NCBI GenBank assembly: GCA_047967505.1
Contig: CM106540.1
Origin: Dipteris shenzhenensis
Taxonomy: Eukaryota > Polypodiophyta > Polypodiopsida > Gleicheniales
DNA: 64,000 nt
Direction: 5' to 3' (one strand)
Shown here one piece after another: positions 1-10,941 of the stretch. Each line of letters begins with the position of its first letter. Position 1 is the first letter of the stretch. The notes below the pieces were generated by a model. That model searched no databases, was not told the origin of the DNA, and worked only from the letters and a program-made list of their open reading frames with translations. Both the position numbers and the translations under genes were made by a program.

Positions 1-779
1 GGGTTGCATTGTCGGGTTTTGTAACACAAAAAAGGACTCAATGTGATGGTTCAACAGGTGTACATGGCTCGAAATATGAACTTGGACCATGCAAATCGAG
101 CTTGCTTTCCTTTAAATTGTATCTCTCTCTTACATTGTCATTTTTTCATTATGGTACTTCATTTTTTCATTCTAATGTGTATGTGTGTTGAGACTCAAGA
201 GATGGTGTGTTTGAGAGATCTCAACAACGGAGGCAAAACGAAAGAGGGAGAGAGAGAAAGACAGCCATAAGAGAGCCACACAAGTTTTAGTGGATATGGC
301 AAAAATGCTAGTTACAAATCTTTGGCGATCTGAGCCGATCCTTATGTCGTATGTCAAGGTTGCAAGGTCACCCAAAAACTAACTCGAATATTCTTCATAC
401 ATGCATATATACATATATGTTTCCATCATATTGAAGAGGAACATTTCTTCTAACAAATGGGAAAGAATGAGGGTCTCCCCATTTTCAAAAGGAGCTCCAA
501 ATGCTCTTGATTGAGACAAGGAACCCATGCCCCTTCTTCTGCTCATCATAAGTTGCACGAGGCACATCTATGATTACCAATCACACCCCCTACCATAAAA
601 CTCAGTGCCCTCTTCCTTTAGGTTTGTGAGGTCATTTTTAAAGTCATCAAGTGATTGACCACCTTTTGAGGTAACGGTTGTATACATAAACTTTTTTTGC
701 ATTTGCCAAGTATTTGGTTTGTTTACTCATAAAAGTCCCATGTTAAACATACTACCAAAAAAGCGGTCCGGCTATACTG
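1..779. other. no gene recognised
   Basis: Short reading frames overlap on both strands without domain signatures, splice-consistent extension or Kozak-like context. I see nothing to annotate apart from AT-rich intergenic sequence that leads into the Copia relic at 780. Confidence 0.5.
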
Positions 780-1040
780 GATGTAAATTTCCTCATGCAG
801 ATCCCCATGAAAGAAAGTTATCTTGACATCCATCTACATAAGCTCCATATCCTTAGTTGCCACCAGTCCAAGTACACATCTAAGCATGGTCATCTTTACA
901 ACCGGAGAGAAGATCTCATCAAAGTCCACATCTTTCTCTTGCTTGAATCCTATAGCAATTAACAGGCCTTGTACTTAGGCACATCACCTGTGACCTTCAT
1001 CTTATAGACCCATTTACATGGCAATGCTTTCTTTCCCTTT
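780..1040 (-). mobile_element. Copia reverse transcriptase relic
   Basis: Read on the minus strand, this stretch follows the Copia element at 37.1-39.4 kb closely. It covers the segment that begins KALPCKWVYKMKVTGD and runs through the conserved [11 protein letters not shown] region of the reverse transcriptase. It carries frame-breaking changes and ends inside the RT domain, so it is a dead internal fragment without LTRs. The similarity to the 37.7-38.0 kb copy is seen directly; membership of one family is the natural inference. Confidence 0.8.
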
Positions 1041-1603
1041 TGGCACATGTGCATATGCCTTACACTCAAGACTATGGGCCCTTCTGGGTGAATTTCCCCC
1101 CCCCTCTTAGCTTGTTGCAGGCCTGCCCCCTCCTCTTCTCTAGTCTAGCTCTATTATCCCTCCATTTTTCAAATGTAGGAGATCATTTGGCAGCTGCTCT
1201 ACCCCCTCATGCTCTGATCCATTGTATTTGTCACTCTCCACTAGCACCTCTTGTAGCAGCTGCTCATTCTCTCATTCCTAGCTATAGCACCTCCTACAGC
1301 AGCTGCTCATCCCCCTCTTCTCTTTCTCCCTTCATTCCTAGCTATAGTACCTTCTGTAGTGCCCCTCTGCTCTTTCTCCCTCCATTCCTAGCTACAACAC
1401 CTCTTGGAGATACTCTCCACCTTCTGTTGCACCCTCTATACCTTCCCCCCCTCTCCCTCTCTCTCCCTCTATCAAATCTGCTCTCTCCCTCCAAGCTACA
1501 CTTTCAGGTCCACTCTTGCTATTTTGACCTCTGTACAAGCATGGTGATGAGACCATATATGTCCTCTATGTCCCACAGGAGAAAAAATGCACTAGGTAAA
1601 TGA
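1040..1603 (+). repeat. CT-rich low-complexity tract
   Basis: The plus strand is dominated by C and T runs with loosely repeated blocks of the type CATTCCTAGCTAYARYACCTC. The 187-codon open frame here is a by-product of the composition (Ser, Leu and Pro only) and shows no domain. It is treated as degenerate repeat rather than as a gene. Confidence 0.6.
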
Positions 1604-1941
1604 GTGCCTTACACCTACAGCTTGAATGATTGGATAGTCATGAGAGGATATGCCAAGGGTCCACATAAGCTTCCCAAGAGCAAGAGAGGTGATCTTTTGC
1701 ATGAATGGAAGGGCCATATCATGAACTTCAAGCTTGGGAAGAAAGGATGCTTGCAAAGGTGCAACATGTCTACATGGGGAAGGACATCCGCGCCTTGCTC
1801 CATCAGGCAATCAATCGACAATACCATTGCATTGTAAGTCTGAATTTTGTGTAAATTTTCTAAGTGTACTAAGTAAGTTTGAAATTGTATTTTGAAATAG
1901 CACTTGTGCATAGCATATGTATTTGTTTCATACTTTGAGGA

Positions 1942-2215
1942 GTGGGAACCATGGAAAAAATAAGGGGTAAATTTTAGCCCAAGGGCTAATTTAGAGGCTT
2001 TCCCAAGTTGGTTGGGCTAATGTTTAGAGCTTTAAATTTGATAAATTAGCCCAAAAATAAAGCTGGGCTAATTTTTAGAGTCTCAAATTTGATAAATTCA
2101 CCCTAAAAGTGGTAGCAGGGCTAATATTTATGACTCTATATGCGTAAAGATTTGCCCATTGACCTACATTACCATAATCTTGTTCCCTCCTTATTTTTTA
2201 CCCTGGTGGGAACCA
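1942..2215. mobile_element. Mutator-like MITE with 10-bp target duplication
   Basis: A 254-bp AT-rich non-coding insert (1952-2205) is flanked by an exact 10-bp direct repeat GTGGGAACCA at 1942-1951 and 2206-2215. The insert ends are imperfect inverted repeats: the left side reads GGAAAAAATAAGGGGTAAA, and the right side, reverse-complemented, reads GGGTAAAAAATAAGGAGGG. The interior repeats the motif GGGCTAAT several times. A 9-10-bp target duplication is typical of Mutator-superfamily miniature elements. The perfect duplication argues for a fairly recent insertion. Confidence 0.7.
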
Positions 2216-2347
2216 GTCGAGTGCTTCTTAGGTAAGTTTACTGCCATTCATGAGGATTTAGGAAGGCAAATGCATGTTGGAGAGAAGTCCTCTGCTTTGA
2301 AATAGAGAAATATATATTGGTATAATGCCAAGTACATTACTCCAAGT

Positions 2348-3052
2348 ATGGCATCAGGCTATGGCCATCTTCAATGCATTGCAACACCACAACTTGAAGA
2401 CATGGATTGCAACATGGTGGACACAAGAAGAATGCAATCATATAAGGAAAAGATTGCAAAGGATGTAAGCATGGCCATGAAGTTTACATTTGGCTCTAAA
2501 TGGGTAAGCTCATCTTGGTTTATGCCTCTGAACATTTTTGCTTCTTGTTTTCAGAATATTTAGATGCACAGAACAAAAACCATGTGGTCATACAAGTGCC
2601 TACATGAGAATTCCCTTGAGGAATTTCTTGGGGTGAATTGGGGAAGTAGATCAGTTGAACAAAAGGGTGATCTGTTTTAATGCCATGTATGTAAGTATAA
2701 TGTGGTTGTCAAGTACCACATCTCCCACCAAATGTTATATTTTGCTTTCCAATATAGGCACTAGAAGAAAACAGGTGTCAATTGGCTCCCCCTTGACTCT
2801 AATGATGATGATAATACAGGGGAAAGTATATGTATTGATTCTCATTTAGGAGATGTCAAGAATGTGACCATCACGTCACAATGGACTCTTGGGGATGTGC
2901 GGGCACACCTATTGGTCATGGAGGATGGCATGTCTGAGTCCTTTCACTTTATCCTAAATGGTGAAATTTTAGGAAAGCATGCAAAGAAGCGCATGCATAG
3001 TGCCACTTTTATCCCTCCTGCAATATTGAAGATGGTAAACAATGTGGGGTGA
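2348..3052 (+). pseudogene. eroded spliced gene, unknown family
   Basis: I do not recognise the family. The first exon starts with ATG at 2348 and ends at 2503. A good GT-AG intron follows (2504-2554, GTAAGC donor, TTTTCAG acceptor), and the frame continues in phase to the stop at 3052. The second exon has in-frame TAG, TAA and TAG codons, each at a place where Gln fits. It contains a short C-x2-C motif (CHVCKY) and a C-terminal block beginning WTLGDVRAHLL with FILNGE further on. That block weakly resembles a ubiquitin-like fold; this is only an impression. The preserved frame outside the nonsense codons shows it was once coding. Confidence 0.45.
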
Positions 3053-3277
3053 AACAATTGTGAATTTTGACATTTTCCAATTCATAGTGATGCAATTAAT
3101 TTTGATGTTTTGAACAGTTTTGTTTCATGTCAATGCCAAATTTCACCCTAAAAAAATATAATTCATTTTATTATTTATATTTAGAACATTAAATTTTGGG
3201 TATATATAGATTATAAAGTTGCTTTAGTTTCAAAGTTTCACTATCATAGCCATAGTTCTCCTAGATACCAAACCACC

Positions 3278-4738
3278 ATGGATTTTGCTAGATTTGCCTT
3301 CCACTATTTCATCTCCCATACTCCATTAGTTGATAGAGAGGAGGAGTTATTTTTAGTCTTTGATAAGAGCATAGATGTCCCAAGCACCTCCTTGGGAGTC
3401 CGAGATGATTTTGTAGACCTCATCAAGTATATGGAAGACCACATCATGAGTTTTGCATATCAACTTGATGAGTCTATAAAAAGATGGGTCCCAATTGATT
3501 ATTTGAAGTACTTGTTCAATCAAGAAACCAGGTTTGTGAAGCATTTAGATCGCTTTAGAGCCCAACTCACACCCCTAGGGTTTAGAGAGGTGAACACTGG
3601 TGACCTCCTAGCATGTGGAGTTGTCAGAAACACAGGAAAATCCTGGGAAATAACCTTTATTTTCCTTCTCTAGGAGGGACAAATGGAAGAGGAGGACTCG
3701 ACTTGAAGCCCTGACTCTGCCCCTGCCCTTGTTGATCCTCTTGTTTCTGTAGATGAGCCCAACATCTACAATGAAGAGCCCATTGATAAAGAAACTAAGG
3801 AGTGGGAAGCTACATTAGCCCTAGAAGTGCTCCAGAGACCTCTTGGACCCCATTCTACTTCTCCAATTCCATCTACCTCGGGCACCACCATTGTTAACCC
3901 CGCAACAATGATATGGTTTCTTGCTCCCTTTCTTGTTTATGGAGAACAATACCTTTTTCTCCATGACATCAAGGTTATGTTTGGTCTCCGCAAGAGGACA
4001 AAGCTCTTGGTGTCCTGTGTGGATATGAGGTGGACAAGACTATGCAAGAACCTAGGTTTTTGGGAGCATATGATTCAACAAAAGAGGTTCTTGCTTTCAC
4101 ACTAGCCAAAATCAAATCGATCTACTCCGACCTACCTGATGTGCTAGAGGAAGCCTCCACATCTCACTTCGGACACCAGGAGGCCTCTGGATCCATCCTC
4201 ATTAACAAATAGGAAGGGATTGAGCAAGACGATTCCATAGTGGTAAGAAACTATGAGCTTTGACTTTCTTCTCTCTTGGTATAATTTTGCCTTATCGACA
4301 TTCTAATGTAATGTTGGATTGTTGCAGGAGGCATTTGAGGTCGACCTCTTCTCATCTTTGCAACGCCTTGTTCATAGTAGCTTCAACCGAGATCACTCAT
4401 AGGCACATTACCTTGGCCGAGCAAAAGGGTGCTTTGTGGTTATCCATTGAAAAAAATTGCCACAATGCACTGAGGACCTCTTAAAGTGCAAGGCCTTGTC
4501 ACGAGTGATTGGTCATGCTGACATCAATCAGAATGCTGACAAGGTCATTTTGGTGAACCACATGGCTACCCTCATTGCTTTTGGAACTAGTTTTCAAGGT
4601 ATGGCATTGACAGTAGCAACCATGTCCCTGGCCAGCAATAATAACAATAGCATTGATGCTCTATTGACTAGGTTTAGAGCTAGGAGTCTATTTGGGAATT
4701 TAAAGCCCGATATTCTCAATGTTTTAGAGAAGAGATAA
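3278..4738 (+). pseudogene. eroded gene 'A', unknown family
   Basis: The frame starts at ATG 3278 in a strong context (ACCACCATGG). It runs through a TAG and a TGA, shifts frame by one near 3.9 kb, then continues to a GT-AG intron at 4243-4327 (GTAAGA donor, TTGCAG acceptor). It resumes in phase to the stop at 4738, with further TAG and TGA codons at Gln- and Arg-compatible sites. The middle is acidic and Pro/Ser-rich. The last exon has a conserved-looking block, KCKALSRVIG then ILVNHMATL, which recurs in the minus-strand remnant at 12.2-13.5 kb. No domain is recognised. The paralogue suggests a repeated, perhaps element-borne, gene family. Confidence 0.5.
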
Positions 4739-4970
4739 GGGCTACGAAGCCTTATTGTACATAACTTTATTTTTATATGAATACATATATACTTTTTCTA
4801 CAATGTCCCATTTTGTGTTTTTTCATAAATTTTATTTTATACTATAATTGTATTTTGTAACTTTAATTGTTGTTGGCATTAATATTTTCATTCACTATTT
4901 TGTTCAAAAGCAGATAACTTTTTGCACTATAATGGTCATTTCTGAGCACTCTAGTAAGAATCTCACCCTA

Positions 4971-5114
4971 GCACAGAAGGGAAAAGTGTTCAACATCACA
5001 CCAAGAGCCCAAAAAGGTTAAAACCCGCTATGGCATGTATGGAGCCTATTTGACTTGGGGGTTTTTACCAATCTGGGCTCCCCGCGCGATGTTGAACACT
5101 TTTCCCTTCTGTGC
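4971..5114. repeat. 144-nt foldback (hairpin) element
   Basis: A perfect 27-bp inverted repeat occupies 4971-4997 and 5088-5114 (GCACAGAAGGGAAAAGTGTT and onward). Inside it a second, imperfect pairing continues the stem (GAGCCCAAAAAGG... against ...CCAATCTGGGCTC). The result is a long hairpin with a small loop. No target duplication is obvious. It may be a foldback MITE or a small-RNA precursor. It lies about 0.2 kb beyond the 3' end of the H3-like frame. Confidence 0.7.
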
Positions 5115-5330
5115 CACATTGAAAAACCATCATTTGACCACTCAAATTCACATTGAACTTGCATAAAATGATGGAAAGCATCACATATATAAACTGATGG
5201 ACAGCATCGCATAACATGTATAATAACATGGGAACAATAATAGAATATAAAAATATATCTTATTCATTGGCTTCAAAGGGTAGAGATTTACAAAATGATT
5301 CAGATTACACCAAGTAAACCTAAACAACAT

Positions 5331-6431
5331 CTAGGGCCTAAGGGAGGGATCGAAGCAGATGCGCTTGATGAGTGCAAGGTTGTTTTCCATCACTGTTACT
5401 CTTTTGGTGTGGATAGTGTATAAATTTGCATCTTCAAAAAGACCTACTGCCATTTCCTCCATCACCTCCTGAATTTCTCCCATGGCGCCTGAAGTGAAAT
5501 GCACATCATCCTTGTAATGCTGTGCTATTCCATGTACAACACGTTGGAAAGGTGCACAAAGAATGAGATTGTCCATAGTGGTCTAGAACTTGCGGATCTC
5601 TTGAAGTGCCTTCACGCCTAATTTCTTGTGCCTCTTAATCTTTGGGGGACCCTGCACTGGTGTATGGACATGGCTCCATGGCCGCTTGTCCGCTTTCAAC
5701 TTCTTTTGCCTCTCCTCCCTTGCAACCTCCTCTTTAGACTCATCTTCCTATGTCTAGTGGGTTTGTCGAGGTGGCCTCTCGCGTCTAGGGGTCTGTTTTT
5801 TCCTTGTTCCCTTTCCCTTTTGCTGAGGCTGTGAGTCAACAAGCTGAGGCTCTTACTCAGCTTGTACTAGAGGCTCCTCATATGTGACAATCTTGAGGCA
5901 CAGAGGGTTGATTGTGCTCTTTCGTGCAGTCTATTTGGTTGGAGGATTGGGGCCAAGGTTCATGATATCTACGAGCCTACCAAATAGTTCATCTTGTTGT
6001 GGCCCCTTTAATCTCTCCATCTGCTCGCTTTGTCTTTCTTGCTCCCCTCGTTGGTCTAGATGCTCCATGCCTGGACCCCATGGAGGAGGGAGGGGTAGTT
6101 GATCACGATTGATTGGACTATTTTGTCCCTCTTGGGAGACCTATCTCCTTCCATGGTTAGTTGTGTGGAAGGACTCAGAGGATCCCTAATCGTACTAGGA
6201 TCCCTCATAGTGCTGAGATCCCTAGGATCCCCTATGAGAGTCAAATGGTGGGGACTCGTGTTGCTGGGACTACAGATCATGAGGATTGCCTTTAGATCCC
6301 TGCTTATCATTGCTCTATTGGCCACCATTGGGGCTCACAGTGTGTTCAGAGGCCATGGAGTTTTGAGGAGGAGACGAGGTAGCATCTGAATGGCGTCCAG
6401 TGGGTCTAGCAGTTTGTTTAAATCGTGCCAT
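5331..6431 (-). pseudogene. histone H3-like frame with long N-terminal extension
   Basis: From ATG at 6431 a single frame of 367 codons runs to TAG at 5331 with no frameshift. Residues about 271-366 match the H3 core: an alpha-N helix (KALQEIRKF), then APFQRVV, GLFEDANL, IHTKRVTVM. Loop 1 has canonical H3 length, not the longer CENH3 loop. The N-terminus MARFKQTARPTGRHS resembles the H3 tail. A second tail copy, TK-stop-TARKST, lies at about residues 165-173. Between them are Gln/Ser-, Pro- and charge-rich stretches. Eleven in-frame stops interrupt it, ten TAG and one TAA. Two sit exactly where H3 has Gln (TKQTARK and RKYQ). Read as nucleosomal H3 it would package DNA; with these stops it is probably a pseudogene of a divergent, long-tailed H3 variant. 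Confidence 0.8.
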
Positions 6432-6443
6432 AGAAATGTGAGA

Positions 6444-6529
6444 TTTTAGGGTTTCAAAATGCTTTATATAGTCTTTTTTAAAGCACTTTAGGGTTTTTAT
6501 TTATAGGCCCTTTTAAATTAGGGTTTTTT
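6444..6529 (-). promoter_or_regulatory. TATA boxes and three teloboxes upstream of H3-like frame
   Basis: On the minus strand the region before the ATG at 6431 contains a consensus TATAAATA (6499-6506) and a second TATATAAAG (6462-6470). Three AAACCCTAA-type teloboxes lie at about 6444-6454, 6486-6498 and 6515-6529. Teloboxes are known in promoters of plant growth- and replication-linked genes. The distal TATA would give a short leader of roughly 40 nt. Use of either box is inference. Confidence 0.55.
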
Positions 6530-7043
6530 GAGTGCACCCCCTTCCCCCCGTCTTTCGTCGCCAGTTCAGTAATGCTAGATCTTCACCACCTTCCCTCCCA
6601 ACCCACCACCCCTCCGCCCTGCCATGTCACACATGCACATGCAATTGAATTTTGAAATTTGTAATTGACCCAAAATAGTGTTAACTTTATTTATCAAACA
6701 TTGTAGATTTGGGGTTCTCTTACCTATGCAACATTCCCAAGTTACTTAGTTCTTATCGGAAAGTAAGTAGCTTCACCTCTTGTAAGGGCTCAAAATGGCA
6801 GCATGAATGTTTACTTCTTAAGAAAGTGGTCCACTCATCTTTTCCTTGAAATTGGAAGAGCATTTCAATAGCCATAAGTGTCGTTAGTTTCATAACTATC
6901 TAGTGCATTTGTGAGTTACTCGGCTTGATCAAAGATAGATGACGGTCCACCATCCTTGGTTTCACAGTAGGGAATATAGACATGTAAGAGACTCGTTTGA
7001 GTTTGCTTGCTTGTATGGATCCTTCTAGCCAAGGAAAATACCA

Positions 7044-9645
7044 CTAGACTTCATAGGAATCACGAAAAGTTAAGACCCAATGCCTCCCCTGTCTGACTCT
7101 ATGTTGTAACCAAAGCACAACCCCTTGACTCCCCGTTGAGGACTTCCAAGCAGCACATCTCCTTGTCTTCTTGACATGTTGAAATGCTTTTGCAAGACTT
7201 GAGACCTCTACCTTGTCGCGCTTGAGAGTCCTAGCCTCTAGATGTTTATAAAATGAGTTGAACATTTTGTGTAGTGCATTGCTTCGTGCGATACCACCCC
7301 CATGCCTTGTATTCTTGAAGTAGGTTGTCTTTACTTTGTAGTGTGATTTCTCCATTCCTTGAGTATTCCAAATGGATAGAGGGCCCATTGCTCCATAAAC
7401 CACAGTGAATGATGTGCATAAAGAATATGCTGTAAAGAAAAACATCATATTAGAAACATAAACTGACTCAAGTTCAAAGCACAAAATTTCAACCTAAGTA
7501 GGATTAATGTGTAATATGTGGCTCCCCCCATGCTTCTACCATCAATGATATGAATTCTCCCAATGATGTCCTGAATCTTTCATAATAAAGCTCATCTATT
7601 TGACCTTGTCTAAGCAACTTTATAAATGCATCAAGCTTTGTCCATAGTTTTGCTCTCAAAGTAGCAATTCGCGGATGTGAAGCTTGATTCATACTTGGGG
7701 CGCCAACTCCCTTTAGTAAGAAAACCCATTAAAATCTTGAGTATGAGATGGATTTAACAATATGCCATGAGTAGAAATTATTCAAATTAACATTGTTGTG
7801 TTCTATACGAAAAGAGCTTCAAATATGTCTTTACACCTTGAAATTTGGGTAACATATGAAAAAGTTACATTAATTTGAAAGGATATGGGTTTTTTAGTGT
7901 ATTTTTTGTTTTACCCCCCCTCATCCAAAAGACCCCCCCCCTTTGGGCCTCACATATTATGAAAAATGTGTACAAATCTTAAAATCTTGTATGTTTTTCA
8001 AAATATATACCTTATATTTTGAGGGTGGGAGGAGATGAAGTTTTCATATTTTCCCCTTACATATTTGAATTTTTTAAAGGAAATCCATGCATATTATATA
8101 TGAACCTTATCCCCCCGTACTCTCGATTTTGGACGAGGGTAGTAACATATTACATATTGAGTTGGTGTCCCTGGATTCATAGTGCACTCACACAAAGCTT
8201 TCCAGTACTCCCAACCTAGGGTGCTTTGAGCCAATGTATGTTTTCCTTTATCAGCATTGTGGTTGGACAAGAACCTCCTTGCCTTTCCTCCACCCATTAA
8301 CACTTTAGTTGGAATATTTTGTGCCTTTCCTAATTGTTTCTTGTCCTGCTTAAGCTTTACATTGCCTATGTGAAGACCATTAGTGAGAGTAGTTCTTCAA
8401 CTTTTGCAATGCATTGTGCAGAGACTTGCTGTGGCCTCAAATTCCAAGCATAATCTAGATGGAGAGAGAGTAACTTATCAAGTATATGCAGTTCAGCATG
8501 CAAAGTACACACGTGTACCCACTCCAATGGAATTGGTAGAATGGGGTCCCACTTAGGATCCTTTTTGTGACGATCAGGGGCTACACTTTAGTTGCAAGAA
8601 AGGATGCCATTTTTCCACTGTAGGCTTCCCTTTTGCAGCTTCTGAGAGTGGGTGCAATACAAACATGTCCATTTTGCATATGCACCTATATCACAACCAT
8701 ACAAGCACTTGAGGGTCTTCAAATCACCAGCTAGATGCCATTCAACTTGAAACGTTCCATGCTTATCCACTATCATTGTTTGCCCTGCCTCTTGTCTTTG
8801 AATAATCAATGGGATGCAGGTTCTCTCCAAAACCCACTTCAATGTCTCGTGGCACTCCTTTGGGGTCTCAAAGGAAGCAAGCCACCATATGTCCTTCTCA
8901 AATTAGACTAAGAAACCCTGCTTAACTTCCTCATCCCCTTGAGCAAAATGCAAGGTGTCATTCATAATACAAATGCTCACCCTCTCTAGCTTGTGCTCTT
9001 TTACCAACTAAGCTTCATCCATTTTTATAATAAATACTATCTTGCCATCTGTACAATGAAAGAGAAATACTATAAGGATAGAAATGAGAAGAAGTAAAGT
9101 TGAATTCAAAGAGTGAATTTATCTTACCTTCTTCTCTCATCCCATAGAATTTGACCATGGCTCTCTACAAATTCTCTACATTCACGTAAACATTATTGAA
9201 ATTATTCATTTCAAACGTTTGGATGTCATATCTATTTCTTTTTACTCTTCCAAGTCATTGTGCCACTTACACAATGGTATCCTCCAAGCTTTTCTCTAGC
9301 ACATTGGTTTGTTTCTTGACATGCAAGCCTTATAAACTAGGGTGTTGGCAATGGCATTGTAGATATCTTGTACTTTTCCTCTATAGCAGACTTGAAAATT
9401 TTAAAAAGAGAGTTGTAAGCTTCATGGCTTATACTAGTAGCATCACAAGCTCCGAGCACCTTCTTTACTTGCACGAGGCTCTTAAAGTCATTACCTCTTT
9501 CGCAACTTTTTCTCATAGCCCTTTTTGTCTAGGGTCCTTCAACACTTCAATGACATCACTTGGCTTTATTAAACTTCTTAGAACATATGAAAGATCACTA
9601 TCGTCCATTTCCATTGTTCCCATAACATCCTCCATGAATTCCTAA
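7044..9645 (-). pseudogene. transposase-like gene, spliced and broken
   Basis: Minus-strand blocks, in order: an N-terminal part (about 9645-9200, with an HEAYNSLFKIFKSAIEEKY segment and PLPTP), a central block at 8842-8588 (EWHLAGDLKTLKCLYGC then WTCLYC), a block at 8303-8094, and C-terminal blocks at 7692-7504 and 7484-7044 (NTQGMEKSHYKVKTTYF, HGGG). The pairing of a GGD-like aspartate motif, a CxxC pair and a late GMEKSH/HGG motif resembles large DDE transposases of the KDZ type and related proteins. The exact family is uncertain. Stops and probable introns separate the blocks; one acceptor (TTTCTTTACAG) is visible near 7430. It lies directly upstream of the H3-like frame and on the same strand. 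Confidence 0.45.
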
Positions 9646-9689
9646 ATTAGAGTACAAATGAGTCTTAGTGGAAACAATGCAACACCATG

Positions 9690-9905
9690 AATATTTTGGA
9701 GGAGGAGCCAAAAGGAGTAGGAGAGGGGGAGAGGGAGGAGGGAGGAGGAGGAGCAAGACAAAGGAGGGGAGAGGAGGAGGGAGGGAGAGGGAGGGGGAGG
9801 GAGGGACAAGGACAGGGACAGGGACAGGGACAAGGACAGTAGGGAGGGAGAAAGGTGGAGAGAGAGGAGGGAGGGGGAGGGAGAGAGAGGGAGGGAGGGA
9901 TATTC
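9690..9905. repeat. polypurine GGGAGG-type microsatellite
   Basis: The plus strand is almost pure purine (GGAGG, GAGAGGGA and GGGACAGGGACA units). It produces overlapping open frames on both strands with no meaning. Mirror-symmetric polypurine could adopt triplex or G-quadruplex structures. Confidence 0.8.
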
Positions 9906-10941
9906 GAAACTTGAAATTCAATTTTCAAAAAGTGGCCCCCTCCCCTCATTAATGGGGGGAGAGTGGACTCAATTGTGGGTTTAACCCACCTAGGTTGTGC
10001 TGGTTAGGCCTCTTTGGACCCTCCAAGCCCCTTTCATTAGCCCACTAAGCATTCCCGAATCCATTCCTTATGAGGCCCTTTTGAGACCCCAACTCTCCCC
10101 TAATGGATTCATCATGTGTACATGCATAAAGAGCTTGACAATCTTGGTGGATAATCCAAAGTATCTTTCATAACATATACCAAATTTTAAGTGACTTATT
10201 TGAGAGGGTTTGAGGGTTTGAATAACATTACCTACTATTTTTTTCCTTTTATTTTCTTCACTCATATTTTCCTTTCCTATAGATATATACCCTTCATCTT
10301 ATAAGCAATGGAAACCGACGGAATGCCTTTTAGGATTTATGGATGAGATTCATGGGTCTATAGGGGAATTGCAATATGCAGGTTGATGTGGAATGCAACT
10401 TGCCCAATCAAGTATCTTTTTCTATGATCATTATTGCCAATTGCTGAACAAGGCCCAAAAACATGGTTTGTTGAAGAAATTAGCATGGAACACCATTGAT
10501 TGGATAATTCCTAACAGCAATGTGATTGAGAGCTCATTCCCTATGGCTAGGAATTGTGCGTCACATTCACAAATGTTGTTGGCATTAATTAGAACATCCC
10601 TTAAACTTGACTTATGACAACAAGTTCATTCAATTGCATCAATCCAATTCCAAGATTATTTTATGTAAAAAGGTAAAACAAGTAATGAAAAAATAAGAAA
10701 CAATGATTTGATTCTTATGAATTCATCCTTTGCAAGCTCGCCAGTACGGCAATCTCAGATGTCTTCCGTGGGTCTATCAGTGTGCACATAACACGTATGT
10801 GTCTTGCCCTTGTTTGATTTTGTATTATGAGTCGGCCATACCCCAATCATGAAGCACTAATGCTTCTCATTGCCGAGGGCATTCGAGCAGAACTTGATAG
10901 GAATTCTTGGGGAGATTGAAGACTATGAATTGGACAGAAAA

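Noticed and set aside
1040-1603. 187-codon Ser/Leu/Pro-rich frame
   Set aside because: Composition of a CT-rich tract; no domain, splice or paralogue evidence.
5331-5640. Calling the H3-like fold CENH3
   Set aside because: Loop 1 has canonical H3 length and GLFED is H3-like. The CAPF segment is reminiscent of CENH3 but is not enough.
5331-6431. Reading TAG/TAA as Gln codons (alternative genetic code) to make the H3-like frame intact
   Set aside because: The PPR gene in the same window uses CAG and CAA normally, with a single TAG in 808 codons. TGA also appears at Arg sites in neighbouring genes. C-to-T decay explains both without a new code. It stays open only as a testable alternative.
9598-9952. 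Overlapping Pro/Ser or Gly/Arg-rich frames
   Set aside because: Produced by the polypurine microsatellite.
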